Shown: positions 17,957-29,400 of the stretch, piece after piece
How positions within the stretch are numbered: position 1 is the first letter of the stretch
Layout: each line of letters opens with the position of its first letter
Assembly: GCF_000142905.1 (NCBI RefSeq)
Contig: NW_013657640.1
Span: forward strand, 9,564 to 57,140
DNA length: 47,577 bases
Source of the DNA: Thecamonas trahens ATCC 50062
Taxonomy: Eukaryota; Apusozoa; Apusomonadida; Apusomonadidae
Direction of reading: 5' to 3'
Notes under the pieces: model-generated
What the model was told of the DNA's origin: nothing
Database searches by the model: none
Seen by the model: the letters and a program-made list of their open reading frames with translations, nothing else
Position numbers and translations under genes: made by a program

Positions 17957-18585
17957 AGTCGGCCAGCCGAGCGGGGTGTGCTGATTCACCGAACGGTCGC
18001 CGACTCGGCACTGACTCGGCACTGACTCGGCCTCGACTCGGCCCCGACTCTGGTCCGACTTGTCGCGGTGCCTGTCGACGACGGATGCGATCGGTTCGCG
18101 GAAGAACATGCTTGCCTGACAGCACACCATCTCGATTGCTGACACACTCGCCGATCTCCACCTTGTCTCGGTGGCGATCTGACTCGGGCCCGCACAGCGG
18201 GACGAGGCGAGGAGCGACGGCATGCCGTGGATGCAGGTCGCGACGAGAGTCAGCTGCAGCAGGAGAGCATCACGGTTGCAGACTTATCAATACCAAGATG
18301 AAAAACAAGCAGGATGATGCGGCGGGATGCATCACTTGATATCAAAAGCGGCGCGGCGTGATTGAGAGGCAGCCGTTGTTGACGACGTCATGACGGAATC
18401 AAGGGCCAAGGTCAAGAATTTTTCATCAATCATCACATGAACAAGACCATGTCACGGGCAGCTGGTAGTGCTAGCTGTTGCGGAGGCAGGCCTACCCTCG
18501 CCACCAACACCTCGCTCTCTCCCTCTCTTTACTCTCCACACACGCTCACCCCCAACTCTACCACAAACTCCCTTACTCTCTCAAC
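17957..18585. promoter_or_regulatory. Divergent intergenic region (MAK / V-ATPase B)
   Basis: About 630 bp. At 17995-18060 the phrase GACTCGGC recurs about five times, spaced 6-13 bp (GCCGACTCGGCACTGACTCGG and onward), which could be repeated factor-binding sites. The stretch before the V-ATPase ATG is CT-rich (18490-18580). No coding signal. Confidence 0.45.
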
Positions 18586-20634
18586 ATGAGCCAGGGCAAG
18601 AAGGAAGCCAGCTCGGTTCCCGAGGGCTACCAGGTCGAGCCGCGTCTCGGTACGGTGCCCGCCCCCCCCCCCCCCCCCTCCCTCCCCTGTTCCCCTTCAT
18701 TCAGCCACATCGACCCATGTGACTTCCCATGGCCACCCCCTTCGACCCCACACTGCCTCCTGCTGGCGCACACACACACACGTTCACGCTCCCCACACAC
18801 ATGCATGCACAAGCATACACATACCCTCAACTCCTCACCTCTCCTTACACTAACCCTTCCCTCACCTCGCCTTCCTCCCACACGTAGACTACCGCACGGT
18901 GACCGAGGTCAATGGTCCGCTGGTGATTCTCGACAATGTCAAGGTACGGACGAAAACGAGTGTGTAGCCGACATGGAGAGATGGCCATCAGTTGGGAAAG
19001 GATATGCTGACATCCTCGCCCACGGACAACATGTGTGTACATGACTGTGTGTGTGTATATATTTGTGTGTGTGTGTGTGTGTGGTTGCTACACACACGCA
19101 CACCATACCCCCTCCCCCCCCCCGCTCTGCTCCCTCCTCCCCCCCCCCTCCCCCCTCTGCGCTCATCACTACCCACACTCACACCTCCCCACCCACACTC
19201 ACTTTTTTTCTGTCGGGCAACATCAATCTCTCCCTTCTGCTGCTGTGGGGGTTTGAATGACGCTCTGCTCTGCATGCGGCCGGCGTGTAGTTTCCCAAAT
19301 ATGCGGAGATTGTCAACGTGACGTTGGCAGACGGGACGGTCCGGCGCGGCAAGGTGCTCGAGGTGTCGGGCGGACGTGCTGTTGTGCAGGTGTTTGAAGG
19401 CACGACCGGCATTGATGCGCGGCACTCGCGGGTCGAGTTTACCGGTGACGTGCTGCGGATGCCTGTCTCGCGCGACATGCTCGGGCGGACGTTCAACGGG
19501 TCGGGCAAGCCTATCGATGGCGGCGCGCCGATTCTGGCCGAGGCCTTCCTCGACGTTGAGGGCCAGGCGGTGAACCCTGCAACGCGGACGTACCCGGAGG
19601 AGATGATCGAGACGGGCATTTCGACGATCGACGTGATGAACTCGATTGCGCGCGGGCAGAAGATTCCGCTCTTCTCTGCCGCCGGACTCCCGCACAACGC
19701 CATTGCCGCGCAGGTGTGCCGGCAGGCAGACCTTGTCGACAAGGAGGCCGGCTCTGAGTTTGCGGTGGTGTTTGCGGCGATGGGTGTGAACCAGGAAGTT
19801 GCTCGGTTCTTCCAGCAGGACTTTGAGACGTCGGGCGCATCGGAGCGTGTCTGCCTCTTCCTCAACCTCGCTTCGGACCCGACGATCGAGCGCATCGTGA
19901 CGCCGCGGCTGGCGCTGACGACGGCCGAGTTTCTGGCCTTCGAGTGCGGCATGCACGTGCTGGTCATCATGACCGACCTCACCTCGTACGCCGACGCGCT
20001 GCGCGAGGTCTCGTCGGCCCGTGAAGAGGTGCCCGGCCGCCGTGGCTACCCGGGTTACATGTACTCGGACCTGGCGTCGCTGCTTGAGCGCGCCGGCCGT
20101 GTCGACGGCCGCCCGGGCTCCATCACCCAGCTGCCCATCCTCACCATGCCCAACGACGACATCACCCACCCGGTCCCGGATCTCACCGGCTTTATTACCG
20201 AGGGACAGGTCTTTGTCGATCGCGCGCTCTACCGCCGCGAGCTCTACCCGCCCATCGGTGTTCTGCCCTCGCTCTCGCGGCTGATGAAGTCGGCCATCGG
20301 CGAGGGCATGACTCGCGACGACCACTCGGAAGTCTCCAACCAGCTCTACGCCGCCGTCGCCATCGGCAACGACGTCGAGGCCATGAAGGCCGTCGTCGGT
20401 GACGACGCCCTCACCCCCGAAGACATGCTCTACCTGGCCTTCAAGGACCAGTTTGAGAACAAGTTTGTCTCGCAGGGCCCTTACGAGTCGCGCACCATCG
20501 AGCAGTCGCTTGACCTCGCCTGGTCGCTCCTCCGCCAGTTCCCGGCAAAGATGCTCAAGCGCATCAAGGCCTCCACCAAGGACAAGTACTACAACCGCCG
20601 CTCCGCCGCGGGTGTCGGTGCTGGCCCCAAGTGA
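18586..20634 (+). CDS. ATP6V1B: V-type proton ATPase subunit B (three exons)
   Basis: Non-catalytic nucleotide-binding subunit of the V1 sector, which drives acidification of vacuoles and endosomes. Exon 1 (18586-18649) encodes [20 protein letters not shown] and ends in phase 1 at GTACGG. Exon 2 (18888-18943) encodes [19 protein letters not shown] and ends at GTACGG. Exon 3 (19291-20634) continues [12 protein letters not shown]. Characteristic blocks follow: [64 protein letters not shown], and [17 protein letters not shown]. As expected for B subunits there is no P-loop GKT. Length is 487 residues, normal for the family. Both introns contain C homopolymers; intron 2 also has a TG repeat. The stop is 84 bp from the next, convergent gene. 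Confidence 0.96.
18659..18678. repeat. C homopolymer in V-ATPase B intron 1
   Basis: A run of C's directly after the donor of intron 1. More C/T runs occur in intron 2 (about 19112-19160), together with a TG repeat (19045-19082). Confidence 0.9.
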
Positions 20635-20718
20635 GCGGACGCCCTCTCCCTCCCCCTCCGCACATTCCCACGTAAACAATCAAAATGCGTGTCTACTGGC
20701 CTGCCGCCCAGCTACCGA

Positions 20719-21525
20719 CTACCGCAGCGGCGGCGGGAGCCGTGCCACAGCTCCCAGCTCGTCCACGTTCTCGTCGCTGTTGGGCGAGCCCATGCTCGCT
20801 CTCGCTCCAGACTCCCTCACCAAGTCTGCCACTGATGACGCGCGAACCGAGAGCACCGCAGCCAGCGGATCGCGCTGATCGACTTGGCCGAGCTCGACAG
20901 CCTCACGGTTCGATCCCCGACGCGAACGCTTGGCGCCGCGCTGTTGCGGCGTGCCGACGGCGCCGACAGGAATCGGTGTGAGAGCCGCCCCGCTGCCGCT
21001 CACGGGTGAGACCGACGAAGGCGCGGCGTAGACCTCCGACGTCCGGTCGATGCCCTCGTCGATGAACTTGATGCTGCCGTTCTCTACCTCGTTGTCGCTG
21101 CCGTCGTCGTCGGCCAAGTGCGGTCCACCAGGCGTGACCCGATGGCGGTTGACGACTGGCGCCGAGTACTCGAGAGCCATTAGATCGCGCGACTTGGACG
21201 GAACATGCGTAGTGGTACCATGAGTGGTGTGGAAGGTTTGGATCATGGCTGCGAGACGCGCGCCCTGCGACTCGTGCTCTGCGCCTCCTTGGCATGCAGG
21301 CTAGAGACGCTGTGAGTTTCATGGCTTTTTCCGGAGATCGGTAATTCTAACTCTGATCGCGTTTTCGTTGTAACTCACCTCTCCCGATGACGGCACAGCC
21401 GGCGGATGCGACGCATCACTTGGGTCGGACTCGCCCGTCGGGTCAGCAAAGAACGCCTTGAGCTGTGAGAGCTGCTGCTGCTGCTTCCGCGCCCGTGTGC
21501 GCGAGCCTCCGGTCCACTTGAACAT
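20719..21525 (-). CDS. Unknown two-exon protein with TGG-Arg N-terminal motif
   Basis: Exon 1 (21379-21525) encodes MFKWTGGSRTRARKQQQQLS then LKAFFADPTGE and ends at GTGAGT. Of several possible acceptors, TCGCAG before 21264 keeps phase 0 and avoids an in-frame TAG present after the nearer CACAG. Exon 2 (20719-21264) then reads GARLAAMIQTFHTTHGTT and ends ARLPPPLR. Total about 230 residues. The N terminus is basic with a short Gln run from a CAG/CTG repeat. The middle has an acidic patch (DDDGSDNEVENG) and a possible nuclear localisation signal (RGAKRSRRGS). Much of it looks disordered. No family recognised; a nuclear protein is an inference from the basic motifs. The splice choice needs transcript data. 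Confidence 0.6.
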
Positions 21526-21603
21526 GAATGATGGAGAAGTGTGGTGGCAAGGAGAGTTTTTTTACAGGGCCGGCCGCCATGGCAGCGTCAACCGCACAAG
21601 CCA

Positions 21604-22749
21604 TTATGCCACGTAGATCTTGATGACCTGATCGGGCGAGAACGATGCGCGACAGATCGGGCAGGAAGAAAGCGGCTGGGCACACTCGAGGCAGAGCGCG
21701 AGGTGGCCGCAGACGGAGAGGACGGCTGTTCGCGGCGCGTCCATGCACACCACACACGACTCGTCCTCATCGTCATCGACATCGTCGTGTGGAAGCCCGC
21801 TCGAGCTAGGCAAAGGCGAGGTGGACGAGGCCGATACCGGCGCGTGGCCGCGGACCAGTGAGCAAGCGCGACATGCGATGCGGTAGCTAAAGTTGTGATG
21901 GCTGCACGCTGGGCAGCGCCAGTCGCCGTCGCGCTGCTGCGGAGCCAATGTTGCTTTTGGCGACAGGCATGATCGACAGCTGGTACGCACTGCAAAGTTG
22001 GAAGTCGTGCACTTGGTGCATGTCCAGTTTGCCACTGTGGCCACCGGCGACGGCTTGGCAGCACCGCAGTCACGGCACACGCTTCGCGATCCAAAGTTGT
22101 GTCCGCTGCATGCTGCGCAGTCCCAATCGCCTGCACGGCGCGGCGGTGCGGCTGACGTCGCACCCACCGACACCCGTGCGGACGCCGGCGCCGGCTTGGC
22201 AGCACCGCAGTCGCGGCACACGCTTCGCGATCCAAAGTTGTGTCCGCTGCATGCTGCGCAGTCCCAATCGCCCGCACGGCGCGGCGGTGCGGCTGACGTC
22301 GCACCCACCGACACCCGTGCGGACGCCGGCGCCGGCTTGGCAGCACCGCAGTCGCGGCACACGCTTCGCGATCCAAAGTTGTGTCCGCTGCATGCTGCGC
22401 AGTCCCAATCGCCTGCACGGCGCGGCGGTGCGGCTGACGTCGCACCCACCGACACCCGTGCGGACGCCGGCGCCGGCTTGGCAGCACCGCAGTCGCGGCA
22501 CACGCTTCGCGATCCAAAGTTGTGTCCGCTGCATGCTGCGCAGTCCCAATCGCCTGCACGGCGCGGCGGTGCGGCTGACGTCGCACCCACCGACACCCGT
22601 GCGGACGCCGGCGCCGGCTTGGCAGCACCGCAGTCGCGGCACACGCTTCGCGATCCAAAGTTGTGTCCGCTGCATGCTGCGCAGTCCCAGTCGCCTGCAC
22701 GGCGTGATGGCACCGACGAGTTGCTTCCCATGTGCCTGGTTCGAGGCAT
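21604..22749 (-). CDS. RanBP2-type zinc-finger array with C-terminal RING (putative E3 ligase)
   Basis: A 381-residue single-exon protein with seven W-x-C-x2-C-x3-N-x6-C-x2-C fingers. Five are virtually identical (DWDCAACSGHNFGSRSVCRD plus C) at a 47-residue spacing, about residues 16-245. Two are diverged (NWTCTKC...NFAVRTSC, DWRCPACSHHNFSYRIAC). An acidic linker (DDVDDDEDES) then leads to a C3HC4 RING (CVVCMDAP, CGHLALCLEC, CPICRASF) close to the C terminus, ending VIKIYVA. RanBP2 fingers bind single-stranded RNA with a GGU core in ZRANB2-type proteins, or ubiquitin in others. The RING position, with a short hydrophobic tail holding an aromatic residue, resembles MDM2 and IAP dimeric RINGs. 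I infer an RNA- or ubiquitin-binding E3 ligase; substrates are unknown. Confidence 0.9.
   Translation of the reverse strand: MPRTRHMGSNSSVPSRRAGDWDCAACSGHNFGSRSVCRDCGAAKPAPASARVSVGATSAAPPRRAGDWDCAACSGHNFGSRSVCRDCGAAKPAPASARVSVGATSAAPPRRAGDWDCAACSGHNFGSRSVCRDCGAAKPAPASARVSVGATSAAPPRRAGDWDCAACSGHNFGSRSVCRDCGAAKPAPASARVSVGATSAAPPRRAGDWDCAACSGHNFGSRSVCRDCGAAKPSPVATVANWTCTKCTTSNFAVRTSCRSCLSPKATLAPQQRDGDWRCPACSHHNFSYRIACRACSLVRGHAPVSASSTSPLPSSSGLPHDDVDDDEDESCVVCMDAPRTAVLSVCGHLALCLECAQPLSSCPICRASFSPDQVIKIYVA
22050..22704. repeat. Five tandem 141-bp coding repeats (zinc finger plus linker)
   Basis: The phrase GCTTCGCGATCCAAAGTTGT occurs at 22081, 22222, 22363, 22504 and 22645, an exact 141-bp period (47 codons). 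Units differ by only a handful of bases, mostly silent, so the copies are recent or homogenised. Each encodes one zinc finger and a Pro/Ala/Ser linker. Confidence 0.97.
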
Positions 22750-22915
22750 ACTAAGGCTGTTGTGGCTGTTGTCGCGGCGAGTCGATGCGTGCTGGCACGG
22801 CCTTTTTCAATGCACTCCAACTCCATCGTTCCACCACGACAAGCCGGTATTGACTCGCCAGCACGTCTACCACCATCGATCGACTCGAGAACGCTGGACT
22901 CACATGGGTTAGGCA

Positions 22916-24463
22916 TCATACGCTTCCTGATGATCCATGAAGGGCTGATCGGGCGCGGGCACGCGAGCGGGCGCTCGGCGACGGTCGCGGCTTGGCCAGC
23001 TCGGTGGCGCAGGCGTTGCAGACTCTCACGGGCTTACCGTTCGACTTGGGCGTCACCATCCGCGCCGGCGAGCAAGCGTAGCAGTAGAGACCGCCGCACG
23101 CCCGACAGTGGTGCTTGCGGCGGTAGAAGGAGAACGAAGGTCGCAGCTAGTGCACGCCGTGGCACCGTCGTCTGGCACCCACGCGCCCTCGGTAGCGGTC
23201 TGAAGCTCGGCGAGCGAGCTCCGCAGCTCGCTCACTTCGGCCACAAGCCGCGCCACAGACGTTCGCAGCTCCTGAACGTGGGCCTGCTCGTGCGTGAGTG
23301 ACTCACGGAGCTCATCAGCCTCGCGTTCGGCCTGTCTAGTGTCGGCGCGGGCCTCGTCGAGCACAGCAGCGGCGGCTGTGGCTGCGTCGGCGGCTGCAGC
23401 CTTGCTCGCCGCGTGCGCCGCCTGCTCCGAGGCTAGCCGGGCCTCGGTCCTTGCGAGCGATGACGAGAGCGTCTCGATCGAGTCCTGCAGCGCAGCAGTG
23501 TTGGCGGCAGCAGCAGCCGACGTGTCTGCAAGCTCAGACTCGGCAAGTGCCAACTGCGCCCGCAGCTCATCGAGTGCCCGCGCGTGATCGGTGGCGAGCT
23601 TCTCGGCAGCGTCGCGGACATCGGCTGAGCCGGCGTGAGCCTCACGCTCGCGGCGGAGTTCGTCTGCGAGTCGCTCGCGCTCAGATTGCAACGTCAGCAG
23701 CTCATCTTCTTGGGCTGCAAGCCGGGTGGCAGCATCTGAAGCCGACTTGGCCGCCGCCAGCATGTCGCTCCGCAGTGAGTCAACCTGAGCGGCCGCCTGG
23801 TCGCGCGCCGTCCGCGTCGCCGCCAGCTCGGTCTCAAGCGTCGCCTTGGCGTCGTGCAGCGCACCTAGCTCGGTCCGCAAATCGTCGATGGTCTCGACCT
23901 GCTGCGCCAGCTGCAGCTGGAGTTCAGTCGACGCCGAGTCGGCCGAGCCCGCCGCCACATGCGTCGACGAGAGCTTCTGGTTCAGCTCCGAGATCGCGTC
24001 ATGGCACGCCACAAGGTCGGCGTCACGCTGCGCCAGCGCTGTCTCGGCCACTTTAGCTCGCTGGCTCGCCTCGGCTGCCGCGCTCTCCAGCACAGCCTTT
24101 TCCGCCAGCAGCGCCTTGAGCGACTTGTCCAGCCCATTCGCCCGCGACTCCGCTTCCTCTTGGCCCTCCACCGCCACAATCGCCCGAACCTTGGTCTTCT
24201 CCAGCTCATTCTGCAGCGCCTTGATCTTCAGATCGTACTTGTCTGACAGCTTGGTCACCAGCGCCTACTCCACCCGTCCCGATCATCGCCAGTAGCAGCA
24301 GCAGTCGCACGCGAGTTCCCATCATCTCGACCTTGCGTGAGTCTGCTCCCGACCCAGGCCGGCACGCCCCGCACCACAACCTCGCCCCCTTCACAGCACT
24401 TCCTCCCGCCAACTCCCATACCTGATGCTGCTCCTGGAGCTGCTCAATGAGGTCGCTGGACAT
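22916..24463 (-). CDS. Coiled-coil protein with C-terminal FYVE zinc finger (two exons, one-base break near 23135)
   Basis: Exon 1 (24422-24463) is only 14 codons (MSSDLIEQLQEQHQ) before GTATGG. Exon 2 (22916-24264) resumes in phase 0 with ALVTKLSDKYDLKIKALQNE. About 370 residues of Ala/Glu/Leu-rich coiled coil follow. The C terminus holds WVPDDGATACTSC in one frame, while FSFYRRKHHCRACGGLYCYA and the closing pair VRVCNAC follow one frame back. One extra base near 23135 gives a canonical FYVE finger with WxxD, R(R/K)HHCRxCG and the spacing seen in EEA1. The TGA at 22916-22918 gives about 463 residues. FYVE domains bind phosphatidylinositol 3-phosphate, so an early-endosome tether of EEA1 type is inferred. 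Unrepaired, the protein lacks the second half of the finger. Confidence 0.85.
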
Positions 24464-24984
24464 GGTGTCCCCTCCCGTCCTCTCGTAGACAAATGAGACG
24501 TTGTTCCGTTTCTCCACCCGGTAGCACCGGCGGTAGTCGACCACACGCCACACGCCCGGCACGCTGCGATGGCGCAAGGGCCCACGGCCACGCTGACAAC
24601 CACCTGATTCGGGATCTTGGCAAGATCCACTCAACAGCTACACACATCCAGCCTCCGATCAACTCGCCCTGCTTTGGGCAGAGTGAGGGGCTCGACGAAA
24701 CCAACGTGGTGTGGCGGCTTGGCAGCATCTGACCAACCATGACTGATCCACCATGATGATTCGCAGCGCGCATCATCGTCATCATCACCATGACCATCTT
24801 GGCCATCTTGGCCATGTTGACCATCATGGCCATCGTCATCGTCGCAGTCACCAATCCCCCATCACCACGTTCTTGCGACTGCCTCGGCACGTGCCAAGTC
24901 ACGAGGTGCAACCACCTGGCTGATGTCGCACCTTATCACCGGCACATCTCACCCTCACTCGACTCATTGCCGAGACTATACACT
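24464..24984. promoter_or_regulatory. Divergent intergenic region with imperfect CATC/GGCCAT repeats
   Basis: Between the FYVE gene (-) and the secreted-protein gene (+). At 24770-24845 is an imperfect trinucleotide-based repeat built from CATCATCA and CATCTTGGC phrases. A minus-strand open frame spans it without G/C third-position bias or homology, so I do not call a gene. Confidence 0.4.
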
Positions 24985-26255
24985 ATGGACAAGACGATGA
25001 GTGCAACTGCTGTCATGTGTCTGGTGGCGTGCGGGATGGTGTGGCTGGCAGCGGGTGACTCTGCGCCTCGGTACCTGTCGGCTGCGGGGAGGTCTGCTGA
25101 GCTGGGGCCTTTGTCGACATCGGCCCATTTGGCCGCTGTCTGGCAAGCTCGCTATCCGGGGTCAAAGATCACTGCCATGCCATACATTGCAGCTCTTTAC
25201 CGCTACGGTGGTACCATCGGTGTTCTTGGCCGACTTGATGCTGATCTCATCGGCAACTTTCCGGCCAACGCCTCATCGCCAACCCCAGCCTGGCTCGCAA
25301 CTACCGATCTCTTCCCCACCGTCACAGCTGGCGGAGACAACGACATTGGCTATGTTTTTACGAACTCGTCTGCCATGGGATGCAAGCTCGAGAGCTATAC
25401 CCTGCCGGGCAAGGACGGAACTCCGGCGTGGTTGTACTCGTGCCCCTCGGGCCACACCGGGGTAATGGCTTCATCCGGCAACGGCGAGCTCGCGGTCGTC
25501 GTCCATCTTGACGAGTCGGATGCATCATCGCCGATCACCTTTGATGCCTTTACGCCCAACGGCGGCGGCAAGCCTTTCCTCAACGTCGACATCTCGCAGA
25601 CTGCGCCCAAGCTGGGAACCCCGCTGCAGCACCTCATTTCATTCCAGGCCTCAGGCCCTGGCGTCTTTGTCTCGGACGGCTTCTCCTACGCTATTGTCTC
25701 CTCGTTTACAGGCAAGGTCCTCCGTCATGGCAACCCTGGCGCCGGCAAGCCCATTGCCGCCTCGTGTGGTGGCGGCAAGTACCTTGTCCTCGGCTACCCG
25801 CAGAATCAGGAGCTCCTCGTCTGGGCCGACCACAAGTACTCGAGCATTGCCTCGCTGCCGCAGCTCTCGGTGGCACCTTTTCCGATGACTGCTCCACCCT
25901 CGCCGCCATCGCCATCAGCGGCGACAACTCACTCACCACCTACTCCATCTCGGGCAACCAGGCGGCCGTCGCGAGCAAGGTCCAGCTCCCGTCGCAGGGC
26001 GAGGCTCCAGTCCAGGTCTCGCCCACCGGCGCCGCCATTGTCGTCGCCGCCCCCATCGCCAACGCCGTCTACATCCTCCCGCCCCCCTACACAGCCGCCT
26101 CGATGCTCACCGCACATGTCTCCTCTCCTGACGGCACCAAGATCGGCGCCTTTGAGCCGCCTGCTCCCAACGGCGTCGCCGCTTACATCTTTGCGCCCGG
26201 CTACGACTACAACTCGTCCGACTACACTATCGACTACTTTCAACTTCTTTCCTAA
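24985..26255 (+). CDS. Secreted, possibly beta-propeller protein of unknown function (one-base break near 25875)
   Basis: Starts MDKTMSATAVMCLVACGMVW with a signal peptide of about 24 residues. The mature part is made of short hydrophobic strands separated by Gly/Asn/Asp/Ser turns, with repeated phrases such as GELAVVVHLDESD, GPGVFVSDGFSYAIVSSF and GGKYLVLGYPQNQELLVWAD, which suggests blades of a beta-propeller; I cannot count them reliably. The frame from 24985 turns into Pro/Ser/Arg nonsense after LPQLSVAPF. The expected style resumes one frame back with SDDCSTLAAIAISGDNSLTT and ends FQLLS before TAA at 26253-26255. One extra base in the T run at 25878-25881 joins them into 423 residues. 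There are several N-x-S/T sites. No family identified; an extracellular role is inferred from the signal. Confidence 0.75.
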
Positions 26256-26363
26256 CCACACACTCCCCAAAATCGATTACACAAGCCGATCGCCTGCCTC
26301 GGAGCGTGCCGTTCAAACGGCACACGCGAGCAAGCCGCCGGGCGTCACCAAATTTATGTCATA

Positions 26364-26379
26364 CCCCCCCCCCCCCCCA
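26364..26379. repeat. C homopolymer upstream of TRM3/TARBP1
   Basis: A C run followed by CCCA repeats (to about 26420) on the sense strand, about 90 bp before the ATG at 26469. Confidence 0.95.
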
Positions 26380-26468
26380 CCCCACCCACCCACCCACCCT
26401 TCACCCACCCACCCTCAGCCTCACACTCCCGACCTCCACCCACACACCACTCTCTCCTCCACCCGGCC

Positions 26469-29400
26469 ATGTCCTCCACCACAGAGAGTGTTCTGTCAGT
26501 CTACGACTCGCTCTTTCCAACAACTGTACGCACCGCCATCCCATCGGCCCCCTCCCCTCCCTTCCCTTCTCCTCCCCCCCAGAGCATCCACCGCCCTCAC
26601 GCCCTCGCACACAGACCACGCTACATGACCTGGTGAGTGTGTTCCGAGAGAGAGATGGAAGTGAACATGGAGTGCTTCTTCAAGTCCTGGCTCATCGGAT
26701 TGGAAAAGCTGTTTCCGAGTCCGGGTCTGATGGTCAACTTGATGATGACCTTCTCCTCGCTCAGAGCGGTCAAGACGTCCAGTCTGCCCGTCTTCTTGCT
26801 CCATCCCTTCCTCATCCTCAGCTCTTTCATCATGCTGTCGATAACATCCTCAATGTGCTCCTTGCAAGGGCTTCCATCAATGCAGAGGCTGACAAGGTAG
26901 AGGTCGACGAGAGAAACGCCCTGCTTGCTCAGGCCGTCGATCTCGTCCTCTCACTCGCTCCGCACGCTGCCGCCGTTGTCGACGCCGTCATCATTCCGCT
27001 CGTGCTCGACATCATTGAATCCTCTCTGACTGCCGATGGAGAGACTCATATTGATATGGGCCGCACCTTGGCTGCCGTCCGCGTCCTTAACCTCATCCTC
27101 CGCTCGCCGCGCGAGCCCATCCCTCGTGATCATCCGATCCTTGAGCGAGTCCGCGCTGCGGTGCTCGCTGCGCTTGACCTCAACTCGCCGCACGAGCTGC
27201 GACACGCGGTTCTCGGCGATGCCTTCCTTCTTCTTTTCTCGTCGCAGACGGCACTTCGCTGGCTCCCGCAGCTCTGGGCCGTGGTCAAGCGTCTGCACGC
27301 TGCCATCCCGCACCTCGCCACCATCTCGCGCAAGCACCGCGAGCGCAACGCCAAGTCGCGCATCGCCGTCGACGACCTCCCGGATGCTACGCTGGCGTAC
27401 TACGACGGCTACGCGCTGGCCATTTTTGTCATCCGCGCCTACTTTGCACCGCGCCAGGTCGCCGCCAAAGCCTCGGTCCGTCCGCCGCGCGACGTCGCCG
27501 ACGCCGGTTACGACGCCGACAAAGTCAAGGTCCGCAAGACCAAGTCAGCCAAGCGGGCCAAGGCCGCCCGCCAGGCCGCCGCCGCCAAGACTGCCGCCAA
27601 GGCCGCCGCTGCAGAGGACCATGCCGCCGCCGTCGCCGCAGCGCTCGCAACACTCGACATCCGTGCGTCGGCCTCTACCTGGCAGTTTATCGAGACCGGC
27701 ATGATGGACGAAGACATCCTCACCCGCAAGCGCGCCTCGTACATCCTGCAGATTGTCATCGATGTCTCGGTCGCCCACCCCGGCCCGCTGGTCGCGGCGC
27801 CGCCGCAGATCGGCACCTACTTTGTCCCGCTGCCGGAAAGCCCGAGCCCTGATGCGCTGGCCCAGTTCAAGACGGCTTGGAAAGCCCTGTTTGCACTCTA
27901 CGACGCGCTTGAAGAGGCCGGGCCCATCATCCTCCGCGATCTTTGGAACGAGCGAGCATCGGTTGTCGAGGCCTACCTCCCTGCCCGCTGGATGCGGCTG
28001 ATCTACTTCCACGGCTCGACCAACTTTAATGTTCTCCACCACCAGGTCTTTGCCCCGCGCCTTGTCCTCACGCCCGGCCCGCTCGCCGTCGACATTTTCG
28101 CCGACGACACTCAGTACACCGTCTTCTGGACCATCATGCACCTCGGGCTCAACCATGCGGTCCTCTTCCGCTCCCTCCCGCCCGTCGCGCTCCCGGACGG
28201 CATCTCGCCGGTGAGCGACGACGCCAACCAGAGCCCGCTGGGTGCTGCTGTTGTCGCCTTTGTCGCAAACTACATCAACGCGCTCACACCTGCCGCCGCC
28301 GTCGCCTTCCTCCGCACCTTTCCGCGCAATCTCTCCGGCCTTGCGGGCAACTCGCTCACTGCCGAGCTGGGCATTGCGCTCGCGCTCGGCATCTCGTCGT
28401 CGGGCCTGGTTGTGGGCGCATGGGACTCGGCATGCTGTGCCGAGCTTGTTGTGCTCTTCAAGACCGTGTTTGAGGCAGCGTCCATCTCGTACCGCGAGCG
28501 GACATACGCCGCTCTCCTCGTCGCCCTCTCGCGGTTCATCGACACCGAGTCGGTCAGCCTGGACCAACTAGTCGAGCTGTTCGGCATGTTTCCGGCCGAC
28601 GCCCTCGCCTGCCTCGCCCCATCATCGATCCATCGTCTCGGCTCGGCCGTCGGCACTCTCGGCGCCGCTGCAGGCTCACTGAGTGCAGTCATCGCCGCTG
28701 TTGCTGCCCCGCTCGACGCCGCCCGGTCGCTTGCTGCCATCATCCGCCACGCCGATGGCCTCGCCCGCGCGCTTGCGCTTCACGTCCGGGCTCGTGGCGA
28801 GAACGAGGCCGAGCTCGTCGGCTGGCTCGCCCCGGTCCTCACCGTGCTCTCAGGCATTTACTCGAACACTTACCTCGGACCACTGCATGCCGAGCGGTGC
28901 ATTGCGCTCGTCACCGCGCTTCTTGCCCATCTCGGCCCGCTACCTGGCCTGGTCGCCGCTCTCGAGCCGGTCCTCGGCGAAATGTTCTCGTACATGGCTG
29001 CAGGCCTCGCAAGCTTGAGCGTCATCGAGCAAGCCGAGGCCCCGCTCGCCACCGCGCTGCACAAGATCGAGGTCCATGCGTCACTGGTGGCGTTTCTGGT
29101 TCGCGAGCCGACGCTAGCCTGCCTCCCGAGCGTGGCTGCCGGCGTCCGGGCACTCGGGCAGCCGATTGTCCACGGTCTGACCGCTTCAGCCGAGCCCGAC
29201 TCGCCGGTTTCCCCTGTGGCGCGGACGGCGGCCGCGGCCATGCTTCATGCCATCGCGCCTGCCCTTGTCAGCTATGACGTTGTCGGCCTCGCACCGGCGA
29301 CCGCGCTGCAGCTGGTGGCCGAGTCAGGGAGCTTGGACATTCCGCGATGCATGCGATCGTGGCTCGACCTCCGTCCGACAGCGCTCCTCACCAGGTACTC

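Noticed and set aside
20900-20935. T-arm-like GGTTCGATCCC suggesting a tRNA
   Set aside because: No acceptor, D or anticodon stem at the right spacing, and it lies inside a coding exon on the other strand.
22050-22704. Regular 141-bp repeats that could look like a CRISPR or satellite array
   Set aside because: The period encodes a zinc finger plus linker in one open frame, with no repeat/spacer alternation.
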